Source: Gallionellaceae bacterium CG11_big_fil_rev_8_21_14_0_20_60_62
GTDB taxonomy: Bacteria > Pseudomonadota > Gammaproteobacteria > Burkholderiales > Gallionellaceae
Direction: 5' to 3'
Assembly: GCA_002787455.1 (NCBI GenBank)
Contig: PCWU01000036.1
Coordinates: 1 to 7,017, forward strand
Length of the DNA stretch: 7,017 bases
Shown: one piece after another, positions 1-5,396 of the stretch
Position numbering within the stretch: the stretch's first letter is position 1
Layout of the letters: each line of letters begins with the position of its first letter
Position numbers and translations under genes: made by a program
The notes under the pieces: model-generated
The model's input: only the letters and a program-made list of their open reading frames with translations
What the model was told of the DNA's origin: nothing
Databases searched by the model: none

Positions 1-663
1 ACCCTGCGCAACGAGCGCATCGTCGCGCTCGGCACGCTGGCGGCGGGCGCGGCGCATGCGCTGGGTACGCCGCTTTCGACCATGGCGGTGGTCATCGGCG
101 AGATGCGCGAAGAATGCAAAACGCCCGAACAACGCGACAACCTGGCGTTGCTCGACGATCAGGTGCGAAACTGCAAACGCATCCTCGACACGCTCATTCA
201 TCAGGCGCAGGAAACGCCGGACGTAATGGATGCCGCAACCTTCCTGCACGGCGTGCTGGATGAATGGCAGTTGCTGCGGCCTGCCGTGCACTACCGTTAT
301 CAGGTTGCCGGGGAAAATCCCGCGCCGCCCCTGCGCAACGATCCCGCCTTGCGCGCCGCGTTGCTCAACCTGCTCAACAATGCGGCGGATGCCTCGCCGG
401 AGGCGATGGAGGTGATATTACGCTGGAGCGAGGACAGTGCAGAGCTGGAGATCCGCGACCACGGCCCCGGCCTCACTTCCGATACTGCAGCGCGCGCCGG
501 CGCCGCTTTTTTCACCACCAAGAAGGAAGGACGCGGACTGGGATTATTCCTCGCCAATGCCACGCTGGAACATCTGGGCGGCAGCGTGCGCCTGTTCAAC
601 CGCGACGGCGGCGGCGCGACCACCGAGGTGATATTGCCGTGCCGCAAGGGGAACGACACATGA
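1..663 (+). CDS. regB: RegB/PrrB-type sensor histidine kinase, C-terminal part (5' truncated by window)
   Basis: The open frame enters from the left edge with no start, leaving 220 residues of the cytoplasmic transmitter; the membrane and quinone-sensing part would lie outside the window. Visible in order: H-box ALGTLAAGAAHALGTPL (His19 of this fragment is the likely phosphorylation site), the linker QVRNCKRIL with Cys58 matching the redox-active Cys of RegB, the N-box LLNNAADAS around residues 124-131, the G1 box DHGPG (153-157), FFTTKK (170-175) and the glycine-rich GRGLGLF (177-183). These identify a HisKA/HATPase kinase of the RegB/PrrB/ActS family, which responds to redox state and phosphorylates RegA-type regulators. 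Its stop overlaps the regulator start (ATGA), so the two are co-translated partners. Odd: the residue after the phospho-His is Ala, where RegB proteins have Glu. Family assignment is strong; the actual signal sensed is inferred. Confidence 0.9.
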   Translation, partial: TLRNERIVALGTLAAGAAHALGTPLSTMAVVIGEMREECKTPEQRDNLALLDDQVRNCKRILDTLIHQAQETPDVMDAATFLHGVLDEWQLLRPAVHYRYQVAGENPAPPLRNDPALRAALLNLLNNAADASPEAMEVILRWSEDSAELEIRDHGPGLTSDTAARAGAAFFTTKKEGRGLGLFLANATLEHLGGSVRLFNRDGGGATTEVILPCRKGNDT

Positions 664-1196
664 GCGATTTGCCCACCCTGTTACTGGTCGATGACGACGC
701 CACCTTCCGCAGCGTGCTGAAACGCGCGCTGGAAAAACGCGGCTACGCCGTGACCGATGCGGACAGCGTGGAAACCGCGTTGCCGCTGGCCGGTGCCAAC
801 CCGCCGGAATATGCGGTGATCGACCTCAAGATGCATGGCGCCTCCGGGCTGGTGCTGGTGCAGCACCTGCACGAACTGGACCCCAACACGCGCATCGTGA
901 TGCTGACCGGCTACGCCAGCATCGCCACCGCGGTGGAGGCGATCAAGCTGGGCGCGACACAATATCTGTCCAAACCCGCCAACGCCGACGAGATTGTCGC
1001 CGCCTTCGGCCACCGTGCCGACGCGGACAGCGCGTTCGACGCCAAGCCCGCCACCGTCAACCGGCTGGAATGGGAACATATCAACCGCGTCTTGCTGGAA
1101 CAAAACGGCAACATCTCGGCCACCGCGCGCATCCTCAACATGCACCGCCGCACCCTGCAACGGAAGCTCAACAAGAACCCGGGACGGGGCCGCTAG
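660..1196 (+). CDS. regA: RegA/PrrA/ActR-type response regulator
   Basis: Complete 178-residue protein. The N-terminal receiver domain has the acidic cluster D11-D12-D13, phospho-acceptor Asp55 (in VIDLKM), Thr83 and Lys105 (in YLSKPA). After a short proline-containing linker, residues 136-170 form a Fis-type helix-turn-helix, LEWEHINRVLLEQNGNISATARILNMHRRTLQRKL in sense, whose ISATARILNMHRRTLQRKL end is the RegA family signature. Length matches RegA/PrrA (about 180 residues). ATG is preceded by AAGGGGAA (646-653) and overlaps the kinase stop by 4 bases. In relatives, the phosphorylated protein controls respiration, carbon fixation, nitrogen or photosynthesis genes according to redox state; the regulon here cannot be read from the window. 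The stop codon TAG shares the CTAG tetranucleotide with the stop of the convergent umuC. Confidence 0.93.
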   Translation: MSDLPTLLLVDDDATFRSVLKRALEKRGYAVTDADSVETALPLAGANPPEYAVIDLKMHGASGLVLVQHLHELDPNTRIVMLTGYASIATAVEAIKLGATQYLSKPANADEIVAAFGHRADADSAFDAKPATVNRLEWEHINRVLLEQNGNISATARILNMHRRTLQRKLNKNPGRGR

Positions 1197-2470
1197 CGCA
1201 CCTCGGCCAGTTCGTCCCAGCGCGTGGTGAATCCGCCGGAAAGATAGCCGCGCTGCATCGCCCAGCGCTGGTGGATGCCCTCCCCCAGCAAACTGACTGT
1301 GCCGCTGCCCATGCGGCGGTTGATCGCATCCACCGCCTGCATCAGCCGCTCCGACTTTGCCTGCGCCGCCGCGTCATCGAACAGGGTGCGCGGACGGGCG
1401 GCGCGCGGAATGATGCCGGCGAGGGTGATGCCGGCCTTGCGGTAGCCAAAGCCGTGGCGAAAGATCACCTGCAACCCGGACAAGGCGGCGCGGCACAGCA
1501 CGCGGCTGTCCGCGCAGGGCGATTCCAGCGGCACGCGGATTTGCGGCTGATATTGCGGCGCGCCGGGGCGGTGCGGATTGGTGCACAGGGAAACCAGGAG
1601 CACGCCCGCGAGAGATTGTTGGCGGCGCAGTTTTTCGGCGGCGCGCACGGTGTAGGCGATCACCGCCTGCTCCAGTTGCGCCAGATCGCCCACCGTTGTG
1701 CCGAACGAGCGCGAACAGACAATCTGTTGACGTTCATGGGGCTCCGGCTCCAGCCCGATACAGGCGACGCCGTTGAGTTCGGCCAGGGTTCTGGCCAGCA
1801 CCACGCCGAATGCGGCCCGAATGACGGTGGCGGGAGCGGTCTGCAAATCCAGCACGCTATCGATCCCCATGCCCTGCAGCCGGGCCGCGATACGCGCGCC
1901 GACACCCCACACCTCGCCCGCGCCGAGCGCGGCGAAGCGTGCCTGTTGCGCGGCACGCGGCATGGCATCCAAATCGCACACACCGTTGCAGTCCGCCTCT
2001 TTTTTGGCGATATGGTTGGCAAGCTTGGCCAGGGTCTTGCTCGGCGCGATGCCGACGCACACCGGAATGCCGACGCATTGTTTGACGCTGGCGCGCATGC
2101 GCTGGCCGTAGCCGGACAGATCCGGCTGCGCCGCCATCCCGTCCAACTCAAGAAAACATTCGTCGATGGAATACACCTCCTGGCGCGGGGAAAAGGCGGC
2201 GAGCAGGCGCATCACCCGGGCGGAAATATCCGCATACAGGGCATAGTTTGAACTCAACGCGACGATGTCATGCTGCCGGGCCAGTGCCTTGAGCTGAAAC
2301 CACGGCACCCCCATGCCGACCCCGATCTGTTTGGCTTCAGCCGAACGCGACACCACGCAACCGTCGTTGTTGGACAGCACCACGACCGGGCGTCCTTCGA
2401 GCCGTGGCTGAAACAGGCGCTCGCAGGAAACGTAAAAATTATTGCAATCCACCAGGGCGATGGCGCGCAC
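1193..2470 (-). CDS. umuC: DNA polymerase V catalytic subunit UmuC (Y-family)
   Basis: 425 residues with the chosen GTG start (E. coli UmuC has 422). The palm domain has Asp8 in ALVDCNNFYVSCE, steric-gate Tyr13, and the SIDE motif with Asp103-Glu104; Asp8, Asp103 and Glu104 would bind the catalytic metals. Further conserved stretches are the finger region SNNDGCVVSR (33-42), SSNYALYAD, GIAPSKTLAKLANHIAKK and the C-terminal UmuC-specific region ending in FTTRWDELAEVR. The role is error-prone synthesis across DNA lesions, in complex with processed UmuD and activated RecA. An in-frame ATG at 2518 would overlap umuD by 46 bases; I prefer the GTG because it begins exactly where family N-termini begin (RAIALVDCNNFY), lies 2 bases after the umuD stop, and has GGGGAG six bases upstream. 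A region PRTLF at 360-364 sits where E. coli UmuC has its sliding-clamp motif. The 3' end is convergent with regA and interlocks with its stop. Confidence 0.95.
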   Translation of the reverse strand: MRAIALVDCNNFYVSCERLFQPRLEGRPVVVLSNNDGCVVSRSAEAKQIGVGMGVPWFQLKALARQHDIVALSSNYALYADISARVMRLLAAFSPRQEVYSIDECFLELDGMAAQPDLSGYGQRMRASVKQCVGIPVCVGIAPSKTLAKLANHIAKKEADCNGVCDLDAMPRAAQQARFAALGAGEVWGVGARIAARLQGMGIDSVLDLQTAPATVIRAAFGVVLARTLAELNGVACIGLEPEPHERQQIVCSRSFGTTVGDLAQLEQAVIAYTVRAAEKLRRQQSLAGVLLVSLCTNPHRPGAPQYQPQIRVPLESPCADSRVLCRAALSGLQVIFRHGFGYRKAGITLAGIIPRAARPRTLFDDAAAQAKSERLMQAVDAINRRMGSGTVSLLGEGIHQRWAMQRGYLSGGFTTRWDELAEVR

Positions 2471-2472
2471 GG

Positions 2473-2919
2473 CTAACTCCCCGTATGCCGGGTGACCGAC
2501 GCGGTGACCACGCCCCACACCTGCAACTCCTGCCCCTCCTTGAAGGTGATCTCCTGAAATTGCGGGTTCTCCGCCTTGAGCAACAGAGCGCCGTCGCGCC
2601 GGATCAGGCGTTTTACCGTCAGCTCGCCATCGACCACCGCAATCACGATATGGCCGGATACCGGGGCCAGCGATTTATCGACGATGAGCAAATCGCCGTC
2701 GAAAATCCCCGCGCCGACCATGCTGTTGCCCCGGGCGCGCACGAAGAAAGTCGCCTCCGGATGCTGCACCAGATGCTCGTCCAGACTCAATCTGCCCTCG
2801 ACATAATCTTCCGCCGGAGAAGGAAAACCGGCCGCCACGCTATCCCCGAACAGCGGCAGTCGCTGGGTCGCGCGCCACGGCGACGGCAACTGAATGGTTT
2901 GCGATAAAAAGGGGGGCAT
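2473..2919 (-). CDS. umuD: UmuD, self-cleaving subunit of DNA polymerase V
   Basis: 148 residues, LexA-like S24 peptidase fold without a DNA-binding domain. The catalytic dyad is Ser66 (in RGNSMVGAGI) and Lys103 (in TVKRLI), and the expected RecA-stimulated cleavage site is Ala30-Gly31 (SVAAGFPSPAEDY). Each is offset by six residues from E. coli UmuD (Ser60, Lys97, cleavage 24-25), so the spacing is preserved. Cleavage would yield UmuD', which pairs with UmuC. It is the first gene of a umuDC operon: umuC starts two bases after its stop. The ATG at 2919 has no good Shine-Dalgarno sequence in front of it (CCCCTTATTACC), and no better in-frame start was found before the essential domain. A possible promoter lies only about 20 bases upstream, so the leader may be very short. 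Confidence 0.95.
   Translation of the reverse strand: MPPFLSQTIQLPSPWRATQRLPLFGDSVAAGFPSPAEDYVEGRLSLDEHLVQHPEATFFVRARGNSMVGAGIFDGDLLIVDKSLAPVSGHIVIAVVDGELTVKRLIRRDGALLLKAENPQFQEITFKEGQELQVWGVVTASVTRHTGS
2477..2482 (-). promoter_or_regulatory. Shine-Dalgarno sequence deciding the umuC start
   Basis: On the minus strand GGGGAG lies inside the last codons of umuD, six bases before the GTG at 2470. It supports the GTG start over the upstream ATG at 2518 and implies translational coupling of umuC to umuD. Confidence 0.6.
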
Positions 2920-2933
2920 GGTAATAAAGGGGC

Positions 2934-2964
2934 CTGTAAAAATTCAAAGTTCACAGCGGGTCAA
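2934..2964 (-). promoter_or_regulatory. Possible umuD promoter with CTGT...ACAG inverted half-sites
   Basis: Reading the minus strand, TTGACC (2964-2959) resembles a -35 box. About 17 bases on, TTTTAC (2941-2936) is a weak -10 candidate. The inverted half-sites CTGT (2956-2953) and ACAG (2937-2934) flank the spacer, 15 bases apart. CTGT/ACAG is the half-site of the LexA operator known in beta- and gammaproteobacteria, but there the spacing is 8 bases, so a standard SOS box is not present. The location is right for an operator of an SOS gene; the identification stays tentative. Confidence 0.3.
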
Positions 2965-2982
2965 GGGCGCAACAGGTACCGG

Positions 2983-2996
2983 AAAATCCGGATTTT
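2983..2996. repeat. 14-bp perfect palindrome AAAATCCGGATTTT
   Basis: All seven base pairs on each side match without a spacer. It lies 64-77 bases upstream of the umuD start and just upstream of the possible -35 box, where an operator could sit. The overlapping hairpin CCGGA-AAA-TCCGG (2979-2991) followed by ATTTTT also resembles a short intrinsic terminator on the plus strand, although no plus-strand gene ends nearby. Confidence 0.45.
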
Positions 2997-3011
2997 TAGC
3001 GGCGTCGCAAA

Positions 3012-3075
3012 GTTGATCCCGTGCTTATCCGGTTAGCGCCCAAAAACGCTGCGCTCATCCACCCTATGGCGGGTG
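3012..3075. repeat. Fragments of dispersed intergenic repeats
   Basis: Part of the 448-base non-coding gap between umuD and the HDOD gene. Bases 3012-3033 (GTTGATCCCGTGCTTATCCGG plus one) imperfectly repeat 3203-3224 (GTTGATCCGTGTTCATCCGTGG in sense). The minus strand of 3048-3067 reads roughly CATAGGGTGGATGAGCGCAGCG, wording I recognise from repeats scattered between genes in many proteobacteria. CACCC (3060-3064) and GGGTG (3071-3075) can pair. No open frame here looks coding. The repeat-family assignment is from memory and unverified. Confidence 0.35.
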
Positions 3076-3101
3076 TTATCCTGAGAGACCCAGTTAAACT
3101 G

Positions 3102-3221
3102 CGGATGAACACGGGTTTTCACTGATAAACCAGCGCGTTACACACCGAAAGAGACTCACCACTCACCCGCGTGGTGGGTGCAAAATTAGCGGGCCAGCGG
3201 TGGTTGATCCGTGTTCATCCG
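3102..3221. repeat. 120-bp element bounded by 13-bp perfect inverted repeats
   Basis: CGGATGAACACGG at 3102-3114 is the exact reverse complement of CCGTGTTCATCCG at 3209-3221. AGTT (3092-3095) and AACT (3227-3230) extend the symmetry outward at nearly equal distance. Near the centre a second inverted repeat can fold (3154-3162 with 3171-3179, 8-base loop). No protein is encoded inside. It could be a small non-autonomous mobile element, a palindromic repeat unit, or two independent copies of the common ATCCGTGTTCATCCGTG-type repeat in opposite orientation. Confidence 0.45.
3154..3179. repeat. Hairpin-forming inverted repeat, nine-base-pair stem
   Basis: ACTCACCAC (3154-3162) pairs with GTGGTGGGT (3171-3179), with one G-T wobble and the loop TCACCCGC. 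No U-run follows on either strand, so an intrinsic terminator is unlikely. Its midpoint (3166.5) lies within five bases of the midpoint of the larger inverted repeat around it. Confidence 0.4.
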
Positions 3222-3288
3222 TGGCCAACTAAAGCTTTTAGGGTTATTTTGGGAAACAACAGGCTAAGCCCGGCTGATTCATATTAGC

Positions 3289-3300
3289 GAACGCTCGTTC
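3289..3300. promoter_or_regulatory. GAACGCTCGTTC palindrome upstream of the HDOD gene
   Basis: GAACG and CGTTC are perfect inverted arms separated by CT, 68 bases before the chosen HDOD-gene start and just after an AT-rich TATTAG that could be a -10 box. The form GAAC-N4-GTTC matches the SOS box of Gram-positive bacteria and also looks like the core of several TetR-family operators. An operator for the downstream genes is possible; nothing in the window names the regulator. Confidence 0.3.
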
Positions 3301-3367
3301 TGTTGTCAATTTGCAGTCGCATCTGCCATTCTTGCCCTGCGGGCGGCACCCCGCAACCAACCTGAAA

Positions 3368-4243
3368 ATGAAAGTGAAGCTGATGCCCTCCCCCGTCAAT
3401 CTGCGCCAGGCTGTGCGCAACCTGAACGACTTGCCGGCCTTCCCGGTCATCGCGCAAAAATTGCTCGCGCTCGATCTGGATAGCGATAGTGGCGAACAAC
3501 AGATGCTGCTGCTGATCGGACAAGACCCGTTAATCTCGGCGCGCCTGGTCGGGCTGGCCAACTCGCCCCTGCTCGGCGCCACCCGCAAGATTGCCGCAGT
3601 CAAGGAAGCCTCCCTGATGCTCGGATTGAACCGGGTCAAATCGGTCGCCACCGGCATCGCTGTGATGTCTCTGGTCAGCCGGCCGCCGGGCCGCTTCGAC
3701 CCGCAGGAACTGTGGCTGCACAATCTATGCGTCGCGTTCGCCATGCTGCCGGTGGTGCGCGCCATACCCGCCGCCAAACGCCCGCCTGACGATCTGATCT
3801 TTCTGGCCGGTATGCTGCACGACATCGGCTATCTGGTGCTGGCGTATCTCGACCCGCAACGCAGCGACGATCTGCACACCCGGCTGGCCATCGAAACAGG
3901 GCGACCGGCGATCGAGGTCGAGCGCGAGTTGCTGGAAATAACCCACGACGAATTGGGCGCGGAACTGGCCAGCCACTGGAATCTGCCGGAGCAGCTGGTC
4001 GCCGCGATACGCTGCCACCACAGACTTGATGCGCAGGATGCCGAAGAAGCCATCCCGCTCGCGCACATCATCCATCTCACCGAAAAACTAATCCCCCTGA
4101 ACGGCCTGCACGAGCCGGTCGAACACGGAATTGCGGCAGAAGAATGGATTGCGCTGGGCATCGACCCCGCCATGGCCGATGAGATCGCCGCCCAGGCGCA
4201 GGAGCAGACTGAACAGGCGGTTCAATTCGCCGCCGCAATTTAA
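3368..4243 (+). CDS. HDOD-domain protein (signalling, degenerate HD-type)
   Basis: 291 residues from the ATG at 3368. Almost the whole protein is one HDOD domain: the entry motif LNDLPAFPVIAQKLL (19-33), the I-x-x-DPLISARLVGLANS helix pair (50-66), the LMLGLNRVKS helix (83-92), LWLHNL (115-120), GMLHDIGYLVL (148-158), HDELGAELASHWNLPEQL (193-210) and RCHHRL (215-220). The family acts in signalling and stress or motility control; most members are thought not to be hydrolases. Here His118, His151-Asp152, His193 and His217-His218 survive, but the Lys of an HDIGK motif is Tyr155. No second domain is attached. Start: a TTG at 3311 would add an atypical tail; ATG at 3383, just before PSPVNLRQA, is an equally good alternative, and neither has a strong ribosome site. 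It ends 11 bases before the next gene, so it probably shares its transcript; a functional link is not evident. Confidence 0.85.
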   Translation: MKVKLMPSPVNLRQAVRNLNDLPAFPVIAQKLLALDLDSDSGEQQMLLLIGQDPLISARLVGLANSPLLGATRKIAAVKEASLMLGLNRVKSVATGIAVMSLVSRPPGRFDPQELWLHNLCVAFAMLPVVRAIPAAKRPPDDLIFLAGMLHDIGYLVLAYLDPQRSDDLHTRLAIETGRPAIEVERELLEITHDELGAELASHWNLPEQLVAAIRCHHRLDAQDAEEAIPLAHIIHLTEKLIPLNGLHEPVEHGIAAEEWIALGIDPAMADEIAAQAQEQTEQAVQFAAAI

Positions 4244-4254
4244 TTCTGTCCACG

Positions 4255-5385
4255 ATGGGTTTCATCCCGATGAAATACGCCGCCCTTCTCATTGCCTTTA
4301 TCTGGCTGCCCGCTGCTGCCGCCGCTGCGCTTCCGTCCGCCCCGCATTACGCGCTGTACGATCCCGCCAGCGCGCAGATGCTGCTGGCCAAAAATGCGGA
4401 CGCGCGTATCGCGCCCGGCGCGCTGACCCAGTTGATGACCGCTTACGTGGTGTTCGGCGCCCTGCGCGACGGCGACATTACCCTGCACCGGGAACTCATC
4501 CCGACGCAATATGCCCTGCGCCCGCAACAAAAAGAACCGCGCATGCTGTTGCAGTCCGGGGTGGCGGTCACCGTGGACGAGTTGCTGCAGGGCATGATCG
4601 TGCAGTCGGCGCGCGATGCCGCGCGGGTGCTGGCGGAAGCGGTGGCCCATCACGAGCTGGCATTTGCCGACCGGATGAACGCCGAGGTTGCACGCCTGGG
4701 CTTGCGCGACACCCGTTTCGCCAATGCCAGCGGTGCCGATGAAGCGGGTCATTACAGCAGCGCGCGCGACCTGGTGCTGCTCGCCGCCGCGCTGCTGCGT
4801 GATTTCCCCGACCAACTGCCGCGCTATGCCAGGCGCCGGGCCAGCCACAACGGCATCGAGCTGTACAACCCCAACCGCCTGCTGTGGCTGGACCCTTATG
4901 TTGACGGTCTGCAGACCGCCCAGGTTGACGGACTGGGCTTTTCCGTCGCCGCCAGCGCGCGTCGCGGCCAGCGGCGCTTGCTGGCGGTAGTCATCGGCGC
5001 GGCGAGCAGCGGCCAGCGCGACAGCGAAGCCCAGCGCCTGCTCAACCACGGTTTCCGTGAGTTCGAATCGCTGTTGCTCTACCGCCAAAAACAGGCGGTC
5101 AAGGCGTTGCGTGTATGGAAAGGCACGCGCGACCGGCTCGACATCGGCTTCGCCACCGACCGCTATGTAACGCTCCCGCTCGGCGCGCGCGAACAATTGA
5201 GCGCCCGTCTGGAAACCGCCGAACCGCTGCTTGCGCCGGTGCACGCCGGGCAGCAGGTCGGCATCCTGCACCTGGCGCTGGACGGCCAGCCCCTGCTCGA
5301 TGTGCCGGTGGTAGCATTGCAAAGCGTGCCGCTGGCGAATGTTTTCGCGCGCGGCGTGGATGCGATGCGGTTGTGGTTCAGATAA
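4255..5385 (+). CDS. PBP5/6-family (peptidase S11) D,D-carboxypeptidase homologue lacking all catalytic motifs
   Basis: 376 residues, full length for the DacA/DacC family. Residues 1-25 form a signal peptide (hydrophobic LLIAFIWLPAAAAAA); ATG at 4270 (MKYAALL) is an equally plausible start and gives a more typical one. The S11 domain follows, then the beta-rich C-terminal domain (about 275-355) and an amphipathic tail NVFARGVDAMRLWFR like the membrane anchor of PBP5. Fold markers remain: MTAYVVF, GMIVQS, HYSSARDL, NGIELYNPNRLLWLDPYVDG. The active site does not: SxxK is A56-L-T-Q59, SxN is S118-A-R120 and KTG is Q220-T-A222, so nucleophile, general base and both other lysine/asparagine positions are gone. 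Family members trim the terminal D-Ala from peptidoglycan stem peptides in the periplasm; this one should be unable to do so or to bind penicillin covalently. The position before the aminotransferase, ybeD and lipB is the usual dacA position. No frameshift or internal stop is seen, arguing against a simple pseudogene. Confidence 0.88.
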   Translation: MGFIPMKYAALLIAFIWLPAAAAAALPSAPHYALYDPASAQMLLAKNADARIAPGALTQLMTAYVVFGALRDGDITLHRELIPTQYALRPQQKEPRMLLQSGVAVTVDELLQGMIVQSARDAARVLAEAVAHHELAFADRMNAEVARLGLRDTRFANASGADEAGHYSSARDLVLLAAALLRDFPDQLPRYARRRASHNGIELYNPNRLLWLDPYVDGLQTAQVDGLGFSVAASARRGQRRLLAVVIGAASSGQRDSEAQRLLNHGFREFESLLLYRQKQAVKALRVWKGTRDRLDIGFATDRYVTLPLGAREQLSARLETAEPLLAPVHAGQQVGILHLALDGQPLLDVPVVALQSVPLANVFARGVDAMRLWFR

Positions 5386-5391
5386 AGGAGG
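5385..5391 (+). promoter_or_regulatory. Strong Shine-Dalgarno sequence of the D-amino-acid aminotransferase gene
   Basis: AAGGAGG lies five bases before the ATG at 5397 and begins in the last base of the preceding stop codon. It is the best ribosome binding site in the window and fixes this start. Confidence 0.8.
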
Positions 5392-5396
5392 CGGCG

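Noticed and set aside
1196..1260. Terminator between regA and umuC
   Set aside because: No stem followed by a T-run is visible on either strand near the shared stop codons.
1070..2251. Plus-strand open frame of 393 codons antisense to umuC
   Set aside because: It mirrors a well-conserved umuC in GC-rich DNA, has no recognisable domain and overlaps the regA end in another frame.
2949..2963. GTTC-N7-GTCA, close to the alphaproteobacterial LexA motif GTTC-N7-GTTC
   Set aside because: One half-site is wrong and the other genes point to a betaproteobacterium.
3244..3825. Minus-strand open frame of 193 codons opposite the HDOD gene
   Set aside because: Shadow of the HDOD coding region; no plausible protein features.
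4240..5322. Minus-strand open frame of 360 codons antisense to the carboxypeptidase homologue
   Set aside because: Composition is typical of a reverse-strand shadow, with no motifs; the plus strand carries a clear S11 fold.
4255..5385. Calling the carboxypeptidase homologue a pseudogene
   Set aside because: No frameshift or stop, full length, signal peptide and C-terminal domains kept; point losses at catalytic positions alone do not establish decay.
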